Source: Streptomyces sp. NBC_01754
GTDB lineage: Bacteria; Actinomycetota; Actinomycetes; Streptomycetales; Streptomycetaceae
Direction: 5' to 3'
NCBI RefSeq assembly: GCF_035918015.1
Contig: NZ_CP109132.1
Location: forward strand, 6,634,001 to 6,698,000
Length of the DNA stretch: 64,000 nucleotides
Of this stretch, positions 35,008-43,961 are shown in pieces (the first letter of the stretch is position 1; every line of letters starts with the position of its first letter). Both the position numbers and the translations under genes were made by a program. A model generated the notes under the pieces. That model was not told the origin of the DNA, did not search any database, and saw only the letters and a list, made by a program, of their open reading frames with translations.

Positions 35008-36834
35008 TCAGCGGTACAGGGCGTCGATCTCCGCCGCGTACGCCGTCTCGATCGCCTTCCGCTTCAGCTTGAGCGACGGGGTCAGCAGGCCGTCCTCCTC
35101 GCTGAACCGCTGCGCCAGGATCCGGAACGTCCGGATGGACTCCGCCTGCGAGACCGCCGTGTTCGCGGCCACCACGGCCCGCCGGACCTCCGTCTCCAGG
35201 CCGGGGTCGCGCACCAGCTCGGCGGCGCGCATCGGTGTCCTGCCCCGCATGGCGAGCCAGTGTTCCACCGCATCCCGGTCGACGGTCACCAGGGCCGCGA
35301 TGTAGGGCCGGTCGTTACCGACGACGACGCACTGCGCCACCAGCGGGTGGGCGCGGACCCGCTCCTCCAGGCCGCCGGGTGACACGCTCTTGCCGCCGGA
35401 GGTCACCAGGATCTCCTTCTTGCGCCCGGTGATGGTGAGGTAGCCGTCCTCGTCCAGGGCGCCCAGGTCACCGGTGGCCAGCCAGCCGTCGCGCAGCACG
35501 GCGGCGGTGGCCTCGGGATCGCCCAGATACCGGGAGAAGACGTTGGCGCCGTGCACCCACACCTCGCCGTCCCGCGCGATGTGCACGGTGGAGCCGGGGA
35601 CGGGCCGGCCCACCGTCCCGTAGCGGGTGCGCTCGGGCGGGTTCGCTGTCGCCGCCGCGGTGGTCTCGGTCAGGCCGTACCCCTCGTAGACCGTGAGGCC
35701 CGCGCCCGCGAAGAAGAGGCCCAGGCGCCGGTCCATGCCGGAGCCGCCCGACATGGCGTGCCGCATCCGGCCGCCCATCGCCTCGCGTATCTTCCGGTAG
35801 ACGGCCTTCTCGAAGAACTGGTGCCGCAGCCGCAACCCGGCGGACGGCCCCGGACCTCTGCCGAAGGCGTGTTCCTCCATCGCCTGCGCATGGGCCACCG
35901 CGACCTCGACCGACCTGCCGAACGGCCCGGCCCTGCCCTCCGCCTCGGCCTTGCGCCGTGCGGTGTCGAAGACCCTCTCGAAGATGTGCGGCACCGCCAG
36001 GACGAAGGTGGGCCGGAACGACACCAGGTCGGGCATGAGGGCCTTCGCCGACAGCTCCGCCTGGTGGCCGAGCTTCACCCGGCCGCGCAGCGCGGCGATC
36101 TCCACCATGCGCCCGAAGACATGGGCCAGCGGCAGGAAGAGCAGCGTCGAGGCCTCGTCCCCCGGCCGGGAGCGGAACACCGGGTGCCAGCGGGCCACCA
36201 TGGTGTCGGCCTCGAACATGAAGTTGGCATGGGTGATCACACAGCCCTTGGGACGGCCCGTGGTGCCGGAGGTGTAGATCACGCTCGCCACCGAGTCGGG
36301 GGTCACCGCGCGCCGGTGCCGGTGCACCACCTCGTCGTCGATCGGTGCCCCCGCCCCGGTCAGTTCCCGTACGGCGCCGGCGTCCAGTTGCCACAGCCGC
36401 TTCAGGTCCGGCAGCCGGTCGATCACCGAGCCGATCGTCATCGCGTGGTCCTCGTGCTCGACCATCACGGCCGCGACCTCCGCGTCCCGCAGCATCCACA
36501 GCACCTGCTCGGCCGACGACGTCGGGTAGACCGGCACGGACTGGGCGCCGACCGTCCAGAGCGCCAGGTCGAAGAGCGTCCACTCGTAGCGCGTACGGGA
36601 CATCAGGGCGACACGGTCGCCGAACCGGACACCGTGGGCGATCAGCCCCTTGGCCAGGGCCAGCACCTCGTCACGGAAGGCGGCGGCGGTGACGTCCTGC
36701 CACCGGCCGCCCCCGTCCTTGCGGCAGAGGGCGACCCGCCGCGGATCCTCGTCGGCGAAGTCGAAGACGGTGTCGGCGAGACCGCCTACTTGGGTGGTGG
36801 CGGCGGCCATAGGGGGGACGGTGAACTCGCGCAA
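35008..36834 (-). CDS. Long-chain acyl-CoA ligase (AMP-forming)
   Basis: 608-residue adenylate-forming ligase. P-loop VIYTSGTTGRPKG, the YGLTETTA motif, the hinge region DGWLATGDLG and the ITGRKKEILVTSGGKSVSP segment are intact. The domain order fits streptomycete FadD15-like enzymes. TTG at 36834 is the best start: GGAG lies just upstream and MREF is the common opening of these proteins. It activates fatty acids to acyl-CoA. Confidence 0.92.
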   Translation of the reverse strand: MREFTVPPMAAATTQVGGLADTVFDFADEDPRRVALCRKDGGGRWQDVTAAAFRDEVLALAKGLIAHGVRFGDRVALMSRTRYEWTLFDLALWTVGAQSVPVYPTSSAEQVLWMLRDAEVAAVMVEHEDHAMTIGSVIDRLPDLKRLWQLDAGAVRELTGAGAPIDDEVVHRHRRAVTPDSVASVIYTSGTTGRPKGCVITHANFMFEADTMVARWHPVFRSRPGDEASTLLFLPLAHVFGRMVEIAALRGRVKLGHQAELSAKALMPDLVSFRPTFVLAVPHIFERVFDTARRKAEAEGRAGPFGRSVEVAVAHAQAMEEHAFGRGPGPSAGLRLRHQFFEKAVYRKIREAMGGRMRHAMSGGSGMDRRLGLFFAGAGLTVYEGYGLTETTAAATANPPERTRYGTVGRPVPGSTVHIARDGEVWVHGANVFSRYLGDPEATAAVLRDGWLATGDLGALDEDGYLTITGRKKEILVTSGGKSVSPGGLEERVRAHPLVAQCVVVGNDRPYIAALVTVDRDAVEHWLAMRGRTPMRAAELVRDPGLETEVRRAVVAANTAVSQAESIRTFRILAQRFSEEDGLLTPSLKLKRKAIETAYAAEIDALYR

Positions 36835-37330
36835 TGCTCTGCTCCTTGTGGCGCTCCGCACGACGCCGCGACGCCACCCCACCGAGAGCGGCCCTCGGCA
36901 GGGGCGGGCTGGACCGAGAAGGTGGCATCCGCACGGGTCAGCCGCCGAAATCGGGCCAGGTGGGCAAGGCTCGGGCGTACTTCTGTCGTCAGGGTAAGAA
37001 GCTCGCACGGTAATCTCCATTGAATCTGTACGGTGCGCCTACGGGGAAGGGCCCGCACCACCGGACGCCGCGCCTGCGCGGAGCGGGCCGGGCCGGGAGG
37101 CGCGTCCCCCGTCAGGGACGTGCTTGGCCGTGCTGCGCCCGGTCCGTGCGCCGCGCTCCGGGGACGGCCGTGACCGAGGAATCGCCCCCACCGTGACGAG
37201 CGTCGCGGTGGTCCAGGTGAAGGGCGGGTTCCGCGTCCGCGATCAACAGGAGCAGGATGGACGGACACGACCGGCCCGGTCGCACCGGGTACGGCTGGGC
37301 CCACCACCCCTATCCGAGAGCACGGAGCAC
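36835..37330. other. Divergent intergenic region
   Basis: About 500 bp between the acyl-CoA ligase and the SBF transporter. It must hold both promoters, but I see no symmetric operator or RNA structure that stands out. Open frames across it show no conserved protein. Confidence 0.4.
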
Positions 37331-38452
37331 ATGAGCCGCCCCACCCTGAAGCCGCCGGCCTGGCTGCCGGTCGATCCGTACATCCTGGCGATCGTCGGCA
37401 CGGTGGTGGTCGCGGTCCTGCTGCCCGTCTCAGGCAGCGGCGCCGAGGTGGCCAAGGGTGCCTCCACCGGAGCGGTCGCCCTTCTCTTCTTCCTGTACGG
37501 GGCACGCCTCTCGACCGCCGAGACCCTCGACGGACTGAAGCACTGGCGGCTCCACCTCACCGTCCTGGCCTGCACCTTCGCCGTGTTCCCGCTGATCGGA
37601 CTGGCGAGCGGCGGGCTGGTGCCGTACGTGCTGACCCCGCAGCTCCAGGAGGGCTTCCTCTTCCTCTGCCTGGTCCCCTCGACCGTCCAGTCATCGATCG
37701 CCTTCACCTCCATCGCCCGGGGCAACGTGCCGGCCGCGATCTGCGCGGGGTCCTTCTCCAGCCTCGCCGGGATCCTGCTCACCCCGCTCCTCGCCGCCGT
37801 CCTGCTCGGCAGCAGCGGGGGCGGCTTCTCGGGGGAATCCCTGGTCCAGATCGTCCTCCAACTGCTGGTGCCCTTTCTCGCCGGGCAGCTGCTGCGCCGG
37901 TGGGTCGGCGGCTTTCTGACCCGCCACCGTACGGTGCTGGGATACGTCGACCGGGGTTCGATCCTGCTCGTCGTCTACACCGCGTTCAGTGAGGGCATGG
38001 TCGCCGGGATCTGGCACCAGGTCACCCCGCTCCGTTTCGCCGGGCTCCTCGCCGCCGAGGCCGTACTGCTGGCGCTCATGCTCACGCTGAGCTGGTACGG
38101 GGCGAAGTGGCTGGGCTTCGGACGGGCGGACCGGATCGCCGTCCAGTTCGCCGGATCGAAGAAGAGCCTGGCCGCCGGGCTGCCGATGGCGAGCGTGCTG
38201 TTCGGCGCACACGCGAGCCTCGCCGTACTGCCGCTGATGCTCTTCCACCAGTTGCAGCTGATGGTCTGCGCGGTGATCGCGAAACGCCGCTCCCGCGACC
38301 CGCTGCCGGAGGACGGGGCGGTGGAGGCCCCCGCCGCCGAGGCCCCCGCGGTGGGGGCGGCGGGGACGGCCACGGCGAAGGGGACGGCAGCGGTGACGGA
38401 GGGACCCGTGGGGGCACAGGCGCCCGTGCGGCCGTCCACCGACGTCCGCTGA
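37331..38452 (+). CDS. Bile acid:sodium symporter-like (SBF) transporter
   Basis: 373 residues, about ten membrane helices of the SBF-like (PF13593) type. Typical stretches: GAVALLFFLYGARLS, FLFLCLVPSTVQSSIAFTSIARGN, and FAGSKKSLAAGLPMASVLFG. Relatives move organic anions with sodium; the solute is unknown. The last 60 residues are an Ala/Gly/Thr-rich cytoplasmic tail. The ATG at 37331 has GGAG 4 bases upstream. Confidence 0.88.
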   Translation: MSRPTLKPPAWLPVDPYILAIVGTVVVAVLLPVSGSGAEVAKGASTGAVALLFFLYGARLSTAETLDGLKHWRLHLTVLACTFAVFPLIGLASGGLVPYVLTPQLQEGFLFLCLVPSTVQSSIAFTSIARGNVPAAICAGSFSSLAGILLTPLLAAVLLGSSGGGFSGESLVQIVLQLLVPFLAGQLLRRWVGGFLTRHRTVLGYVDRGSILLVVYTAFSEGMVAGIWHQVTPLRFAGLLAAEAVLLALMLTLSWYGAKWLGFGRADRIAVQFAGSKKSLAAGLPMASVLFGAHASLAVLPLMLFHQLQLMVCAVIAKRRSRDPLPEDGAVEAPAAEAPAVGAAGTATAKGTAAVTEGPVGAQAPVRPSTDVR

Positions 38453-38457
38453 GAGGG

Positions 38458-38481
38458 CGTCGCCGTCCTCGTGCGGCGACG
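38458..38481. terminator. Small bidirectional hairpin
   Basis: Perfect 8-bp stem CGTCGCCG/CGGCGACG with 8-base loop in the 36-bp gap between the convergent SBF and fdhD genes. Confidence 0.55.
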
Positions 38482-38488
38482 GCCGGGC

Positions 38489-39337
38489 TCAGCCGTGGCC
38501 GACGGGCGCGTCCAGGGCGATGCGGTGGTCACCGGCGTACACGTTCATGGACGCGCCTCGCAGGAAGCCCACCAGCGTCAGCCCACTCTCGGCCGCCAGG
38601 TCCACGGCCAGCGACGACGGTGCCGACACCGCCGCGAGCAGCGGGATCCCGGCCATCACCGCCTTCTGGGCCAGCTCGAACGAGGCGCGCCCCGAGACCA
38701 GCAGGATCGACCGCGTCAGCGGCAGCCGCCCGTCCGTCAGGGCCCGGCCCACGAGTTTGTCCACCGCGTTGTGGCGTCCCACGTCCTCCCGGATGTCGAC
38801 GAGTTCCCCCTCCGGTGAGAACAGCGCCGCCGCGTGCAGCCCGCCGGTCCGGTCGAAGACCCGCTGCGCCTCGCGGAGCCGGTCGGGCAGCGTGGCCAGC
38901 AGTTCGGGCGTGACCCGGACCGGGGGAGTGTCCGCGACGGGGTGCCGGGTCGTGGTGCGTACGGCGTCGAGGCTGGCCTTGCCGCAGAGGCCGCAGGACG
39001 AGGTGGTGTAGACGTTGCGTTCCAGGGTGATGTCGGGGACCGCGACGCCCGGGGCGAGCTTCACGTCCACCACGTTGTAGGTGTTCACGCCGTCGGCCGT
39101 GGCCCCGGCGCAGTACACGATCGACCGCACCTCGGAACCCTCGCCGATCACGCCCTCGCTCACCAGGAAGCCCGCCGCGAGGGCGAAGTCGTCGCCGGGC
39201 GTGCGCATCGTGATGGCGAGCGGCTTGCCGTTCAGCCGGATCTCCAGGGGTTCCTCGGCGACGAGCGTGTCGGGGCGCGCGCTGACCACCCCGTCCCGGA
39301 TGCGGATGGTGCGCCGGCGCTCCGTGACCCGTCCCAT
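38489..39337 (-). CDS. fdhD: Formate dehydrogenase accessory sulfurtransferase
   Basis: 282-residue FdhD, which carries sulfur from a cysteine desulfurase to the molybdenum cofactor of formate dehydrogenase. The catalytic cysteines are in SSCGLCGKAS. Other landmarks are AITMRTPGDDFALAAGFLVSEG, REDVGRHNAVDKLVG and SGRASFELAQKA. No formate dehydrogenase subunit is in the window. Confidence 0.95.
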   Translation of the reverse strand: MGRVTERRRTIRIRDGVVSARPDTLVAEEPLEIRLNGKPLAITMRTPGDDFALAAGFLVSEGVIGEGSEVRSIVYCAGATADGVNTYNVVDVKLAPGVAVPDITLERNVYTTSSCGLCGKASLDAVRTTTRHPVADTPPVRVTPELLATLPDRLREAQRVFDRTGGLHAAALFSPEGELVDIREDVGRHNAVDKLVGRALTDGRLPLTRSILLVSGRASFELAQKAVMAGIPLLAAVSAPSSLAVDLAAESGLTLVGFLRGASMNVYAGDHRIALDAPVGHG

Positions 39338-39716
39338 AGCCCGTCAACTCGATCCCATATGTGTCGGAGGCCCGAACAGCCCTTCGTACAGAGACTGCCA
39401 TGAGACGCGCGGGAACCGTACGCCGAGCCCGGGACGGTGGCCCGGGCGTGTGACGGGACCGGGTGGCGTCCGGCGGTGCGGTCGAGGGCGTTCGGCAGAG
39501 GGCCGAGGATGGTCGGCGGTGCCCGGTGGGCACTCGGCGGTGGGCGGCCGACGGTGTCGGCGGCGTTCAGAGGTGCCGTTCGGGGCGATGTTCGACGTTC
39601 TGTTCGGGACGCTCCAACCCGCGGGCCGTATTCCTGTCGGGTTACATGCCTCTGTACCGGCCGGTAGCAACCAAGACTGGTGAATTCCTGCCATACGTAG
39701 CGAGGGGAACCCGTAC
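39338..39716. other. Divergent intergenic region with 12-bp palindrome
   Basis: 379 bp between fdhD and the KAS III gene. A perfect palindrome TACCGGCCGGTA lies at 39655-39666, about 50 bp before the KAS III start, a possible operator. The segment 39460-39620 is a G-rich run of imperfect GGTCGGCGGTG-like repeats. No gene is supported. Confidence 0.45.
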
Positions 39717-40670
39717 ATGACCGGCTCACGTGTCGTGGCGCTCGGCCACTACCAGCCAGCCACTGTGCTCACCAACGACGATCTGGCGGCCATGGTGGAC
39801 ACCAGTGACGAGTGGATCACCAGCCGGGTCGGCATCAGGACCCGGCACGTGGGCGGACCCGGCGAACCCGTGGACGAGATGGCCGCGCACGCGGCGGCCA
39901 AGGCGCTGGCCGCCGCCGGTATGCAGGCGGCCGACATCGACATGGTCCTGGTCGCCACCTCCACCGCCGAGCACCGCTCGCCCAGCATGTCGGCCCGGGT
40001 CGCCGCCCGGCTCGGCATGGGGTCGCCGGCCGTCATGGACATCAACGTCGTCTGCTCCGGGTTCACCCACGCACTCGCCACCGCCGACCACGCGATCCGG
40101 GCCGGGGCCGCCACCCGCGCGCTCGTCATCGGTGCGGACAAGATGGGTGACATCGTCGACTGGACCGACCGCTCCACCTGTGTCCTGATGGGCGACGGGG
40201 CGGGCGCCGCCGTCGTCACCGCGGACCCGGGCAGCACCGGTGACCGGCCGGGGATCGGCCCGGTCCTGTGGGGTTCGGTGCCGGAGATGGGTAACGCCGT
40301 ACGGATCGAGGGAACGCCCCCGCGGTTCGCGCAGGAGGGCCAGTCCGTCTACCGGTGGGCCACCACACACCTGCCGCCGATCGCCCGCACGGTCTGCGAG
40401 CGTGCCGGAATCACCCCGGAGGACCTGGCCGCCGTGGTGCTGCACCAGGCCAATCTGCGCATCATCGAACCGGTCGCGAGGAAGATCGGCGCCGTGAACG
40501 CGGTGGTGGCCCGGGACGTCGTCGACTCCGGCAACACGTCGGCCGCGTCGATCCCCATGGCCCTGTCCAAGCTGGTCGAGCGCGGTGAGGTCGTCCGCGG
40601 TGCGCCCGTCCTGCTCTTCGGCTTCGGAGGCAACCTCTCGTACGCGGGCCAGGTGATCAACTGCCCCTGA
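39717..40670 (+). CDS. Beta-ketoacyl-ACP synthase III (FabH-like, stand-alone)
   Basis: 317-residue KAS III thiolase fold. The catalytic triad is Cys113 in NVVCSGFTH, His in LHQANLRI and Asn in DSGNTSAAS. DEWITSRVGIRTRH near the N-terminus is the usual signature. Enzymes of this type start fatty acid or polyketide chains from acyl-CoA, or condense acyl groups in small-molecule pathways. No acyl carrier protein or fab cluster is nearby, so it is not the housekeeping FabH. It precedes the ROK regulator in the same direction with 139 bp between. Confidence 0.9.
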   Translation: MTGSRVVALGHYQPATVLTNDDLAAMVDTSDEWITSRVGIRTRHVGGPGEPVDEMAAHAAAKALAAAGMQAADIDMVLVATSTAEHRSPSMSARVAARLGMGSPAVMDINVVCSGFTHALATADHAIRAGAATRALVIGADKMGDIVDWTDRSTCVLMGDGAGAAVVTADPGSTGDRPGIGPVLWGSVPEMGNAVRIEGTPPRFAQEGQSVYRWATTHLPPIARTVCERAGITPEDLAAVVLHQANLRIIEPVARKIGAVNAVVARDVVDSGNTSAASIPMALSKLVERGEVVRGAPVLLFGFGGNLSYAGQVINCP

Positions 40671-40688
40671 GGGGCGATGTGTACCGAC

Positions 40689-40771
40689 CTTTGTCCTGAG
40701 TGTGGAGAAAGTTGGGGCTGATTCCTGCGCAACTTCTTCCCACTCCGGTGAACCGCTGCTACGTTCCCTCG
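40689..40771 (+). promoter_or_regulatory. Promoter of the ROK gene with shared operator (copy A)
   Basis: An imperfect inverted repeat CTTTGTCC-N7-GGAGAAAG (40689-40711), then CCTGCG (40724-40729) and a -10 TACGTT (40760-40765). The whole block aligns without gaps to the segment upstream of the large secreted dehydrogenase (48916-48992), with about 48 of 77 bases identical by hand count and the -10 at the same offset (71 bases). This suggests autoregulation by the ROK protein. Confidence 0.65.
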
Positions 40772-40809
40772 AAAGCCCGACGGACCAGCCGTGTGGCGGG
40801 GAGGGACGC

Positions 40810-42000
40810 GTGAGACGTATGACGGCACGACCCGCGAACACGCACCAGGCGCGACTGCTGAGACTGCTGCGCGACGGCGGGCCCAACTCCCGTGCCCAGC
40901 TGGGCGACCGGATCGACCTCTCGCGCTCGAAACTCGCCGTCGAGGTGGACCGCCTGCTGGAGACCGGACTGATCGTGGCGGACGGGCTCGCCGCGTCCCG
41001 TGGCGGGCGCCGCTCCCACAACATCAGGCTCGCACCACAACTGCGTTTCCTGGGCGTGGACATCGGCGCCACCTCCGTCGACATCGCCGTCACCAACGCC
41101 GAACTGGAGGTGCTCGGCCACCTCAACCACCCCATGGACGTACGTGAGGGGCCCGTCGCGGTCTTCGAGCAGGTGCTGGTGATGGCGGCCAAGCTCCGCG
41201 CCTCCGGGCTGGCCGAAGGGTTCGACGGCGCGGGCATCGGCGTACCCGGGCCGGTGCGATTCCCCGAGGGCGTACCGGTCGCCCCGCCGATCATGCCCGG
41301 ATGGGACGGCTTCCCGGTCCGCGAGGCGCTCAGTCAGGAACTGGGCTGCCCCGTCATGGTCGACAACGACGTGAACCTGATGGCCATGGGGGAGCAGCAC
41401 GCGGGTGTCGCCCGTACCGTGGGCGACTTCCTCTGCGTCAAGATCGGCACGGGCATCGGGTGCGGCATCGTCGTCGGTGGTGAGGTCTACCGGGGTACGA
41501 CGGGCAGCGCCGGTGACATCGGGCACATCCAGGTGGAACCCGACGGGCGCGCCTGCGCCTGTGGCAACCGGGGCTGCCTGGAAGCCCACTTCAGCGGGGC
41601 CGCCCTGGCCCGTGACGCCGAGGACGCGGCCCGTGCCGGGCAGTCGGCGGAACTCGCCGCACGGCTGGAGGCGGCCGGAAGGCTCACCGCCGTCGACGTG
41701 GCCGCCGCCGCGGCGGCGGGCGACCCGGCCGCGCTGGACCTGATCCGCGAGGGCGGCAACCGGGTCGGCCAGGTCATCGCGGGGCTCGTCAGCTTCTTCA
41801 ACCCGGGCCTCGTCGTGATCGGCGGCGGGGTCACCGGGCTCGGCCACAACCTGCTGGCCAGTGTCCGCACCCAGGTCTACCGGCAGTCCCTGCCGCTGGC
41901 CACGGGAAACCTTCCCATCGTGCTCGGGGAGTTGGGACCGGCCGCAGGGGTGACGGGCGCGGCCCGGCTCATCAGCGACCACCTGTTCTCGCCGGCCTGA
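40810..42000 (+). CDS. ROK-family transcriptional regulator
   Basis: 396 residues. The N-terminal winged helix (QARLLRLLRDGGPNSRAQLGDRIDLSRSKLAVEVDRLLETGLI) is followed by a sugar-kinase-like ROK domain with FLGVDIGATSVDIAV, PVMVDNDVNLMAMGE and KIGTGIGCGIVVGG. The zinc motif CACGNRGCLEAHFSG is complete. The GTG at 40810 is 5 bases after GGGGAGGG; ATG 40819 is an alternative. ROK repressors usually sense the sugar imported by the adjacent transporter, here the ABC system that follows. Confidence 0.92.
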   Translation: MRRMTARPANTHQARLLRLLRDGGPNSRAQLGDRIDLSRSKLAVEVDRLLETGLIVADGLAASRGGRRSHNIRLAPQLRFLGVDIGATSVDIAVTNAELEVLGHLNHPMDVREGPVAVFEQVLVMAAKLRASGLAEGFDGAGIGVPGPVRFPEGVPVAPPIMPGWDGFPVREALSQELGCPVMVDNDVNLMAMGEQHAGVARTVGDFLCVKIGTGIGCGIVVGGEVYRGTTGSAGDIGHIQVEPDGRACACGNRGCLEAHFSGAALARDAEDAARAGQSAELAARLEAAGRLTAVDVAAAAAAGDPAALDLIREGGNRVGQVIAGLVSFFNPGLVVIGGGVTGLGHNLLASVRTQVYRQSLPLATGNLPIVLGELGPAAGVTGAARLISDHLFSPA

Positions 42001-42014
42001 CGTCCGGGCCGGCG
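41990..42014 (+). terminator. Hairpin at the end of the ROK gene
   Basis: CGCCGGCC (41990-41997) pairs with GGCCGGCG (42007-42014) across the stop codon. It could end or attenuate transcription before the transporter genes. Confidence 0.5.
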
Positions 42015-42431
42015 CGTGTTGCGCCACCTCCGCAGTACCGCTCCACCCCCGGGGCGCACCGCTCCACCCCGGGGCCACCGCTCAGTACCCGTGTCACCGC
42101 ACCCGCACCCGCACCCGCACCGTGTCCGTGTCGTCGCACCATTTCCGGGGCACCGCTCCACGTCCGGAGCACCGCTCCCTTCTCGTAGCGCCATGCCGTA
42201 GTCGTAGCACTGCTCTCTGACCGCACTGCCGCTCTTCGATCACAGCACCACTCCGCACTCGTCGCACTGCTCCGTAACCACATCACCGCACCCGCACCTG
42301 AACGTACCCGCGTCCACCAGCTGTTCCGTCAGCAGTACGGCACCGCCGGCACTGCGCCTCGCCCGCTCACCGGCCCTCCCAGGCTCTCGGTCACCGAGCA
42401 GGGGAGACCCCATTCGCCGAGGGGATACGTC
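42015..42431 (+). repeat. Degenerate CACCGCTCC repeat tract, C-rich leader
   Basis: A 400-bp gap with about seven imperfect copies of GCACCGCTCC and a run of CGCACC hexamers near 42098-42121. Counting 42061-42120 by eye gives 33 C to 13 G. No gene is seen. Such C-rich, G-poor RNA could serve as a Rho loading site between regulator and transporter. The ABC gene has its own GAGGGGA ribosome site at the end. Confidence 0.5.
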
Positions 42432-43961
42432 ATGGCACCAGAACCACCACCCCTGCTCACGATGTCCGGCATCACCAAGTCGTTCCCCGGTGTGCGTGCC
42501 CTCGACGGCGTGGATCTCGAGGTCCAGGCGGGCGAGGTCCACTGCCTCCTCGGCCAGAACGGCGCCGGCAAGTCCACGCTCATCAAGGTGCTCGCCGGAG
42601 CCCATCAGCCCGACGCCGGGTCCATCACCTGGCAGGGCGCACCCGTCCAGCTCTCCTCACCGATCGCCGCGATGCGCCTCGGCATCGCCACCATCTACCA
42701 GGAACTCGACCTGGTGGAGGGACTGTCGGTCGCCGAGAACGTCTTCCTCGGACACGAACCCACCACCGCGGGCTTCGTCGTCCGCACCCGCGAGGCCAGG
42801 ACCGCGGCCGCCGCGCTGCTGGAACGGCTGGGCCACCCGGAGATCGACCCGGCCCGCGAGGTCGGTGAGTTGCCCGCCGCCCACCAGCAGGTCGTCTCCA
42901 TGGCCCGCGCGCTCTCCCACGACGTACGCCTCATCGTGATGGACGAACCGTCCGCCGCGCTCGACCCCGACGAGGTCGACAACCTCTTCCGCACCGTCGG
43001 GGGCCTCACCTCCGACGGCGTGGCCGTCGTCTACATCTCGCACCGGCTGGAGGAGATCCGCCGCATCGGCGACCGGGTGACCGTACTCAAGGACGGCCGG
43101 GCCGTCGCCGGCGGACTTCCCGCCATGTCCACCCCCACCCGCGACATCGTTGCCATGATGACCGGCCGCACCGTCGAGTACGTCTTCCCGCCGCGACCCG
43201 CCCCCGGCACCCGGCAGGCCACCACGGAACCCGTGCTGACCGTCGAAGGGCTCTGCCGCGAGGGTGAGTTCGATCCGGTGGACCTGGAGCTGCGGCCCGG
43301 TGAGATCGTCGGCCTCGCCGGACTCGTCGGTTCCGGGCGCTCCGAGATCCTGGAGACCGTCTACGGCGCGCGCAGACCCACCGCCGGCCGCGTCCGGGTG
43401 GCCGGCACCCCGCTGCGCCCCGGGAGCGTCCGGGCCGCCGTCGCCGCCGGAATCGGCCTGGCACCCGAGGAACGCAAGGCCCAGGCACTCCTGCTGACGG
43501 AGTCGGTCACCCGCAACGTCTCCCTCTCCACGCTCTCCCGGTTCGCCCGCGGCGGCTGGCTCGACCGCGGTGCCGAGCGCGGGGCCGCCCGGACCGCCAC
43601 CCGCGAGCTGTCCCTGCGCCCCGACAACCCGGACGCCGCCGTCCGTACCCTGTCCGGCGGCAACCAGCAGAAGGCGGTCCTCGCCCGCTGGCTGCTGCGC
43701 GGATGCCGGGTCCTGCTGCTCGACGAACCGACCCGCGGTGTCGATGTCGGCGCACGCGCCGAGCTCTACGCCGTGATCCGCCGACTGGCCGACGAAGGCC
43801 TCGCCGTTCTGCTCGTCTCCAGCGAAGTGCCCGAAGTACTGGGCCTCGCCGACCGGGTGCTGGTGCTCCGCGAAGGCCGTGTCGTGCACGAGGCCGACGC
43901 CCAGGAGCTCGACGAGCACCGCGTACTCGACCTCGTCATGGAAGGGAGCCCGACGTCATGA
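42432..43961 (+). CDS. Sugar ABC transporter ATP-binding protein (RbsA/MglA type)
   Basis: 509 residues with two tandem ABC domains. The first has Walker A GQNGAGKST, a divergent signature AAHQQVVSMARAL and Walker B LIVMDEPSA. The second has a degenerate Walker A GLVGSGRSE, signature LSGGNQQKA and LLLDEPTRGVDVGA. This is the normal asymmetry of ribose/galactose-type importers. It overlaps the permease by ATGA. Confidence 0.95.
   Translation: MAPEPPPLLTMSGITKSFPGVRALDGVDLEVQAGEVHCLLGQNGAGKSTLIKVLAGAHQPDAGSITWQGAPVQLSSPIAAMRLGIATIYQELDLVEGLSVAENVFLGHEPTTAGFVVRTREARTAAAALLERLGHPEIDPAREVGELPAAHQQVVSMARALSHDVRLIVMDEPSAALDPDEVDNLFRTVGGLTSDGVAVVYISHRLEEIRRIGDRVTVLKDGRAVAGGLPAMSTPTRDIVAMMTGRTVEYVFPPRPAPGTRQATTEPVLTVEGLCREGEFDPVDLELRPGEIVGLAGLVGSGRSEILETVYGARRPTAGRVRVAGTPLRPGSVRAAVAAGIGLAPEERKAQALLLTESVTRNVSLSTLSRFARGGWLDRGAERGAARTATRELSLRPDNPDAAVRTLSGGNQQKAVLARWLLRGCRVLLLDEPTRGVDVGARAELYAVIRRLADEGLAVLLVSSEVPEVLGLADRVLVLREGRVVHEADAQELDEHRVLDLVMEGSPTS

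Noticed and set aside
39717..40670. KAS III as the marker of a polyketide or fatty-acid cluster
   Set aside because: No acyl carrier protein, KAS I/II, malonyltransferase or other PKS gene is nearby.
42098..42121. CGCACC hexamer run as a CRISPR-like or satellite array
   Set aside because: Only about four short units, no spacers, no cas genes; treated as part of the C-rich tract.
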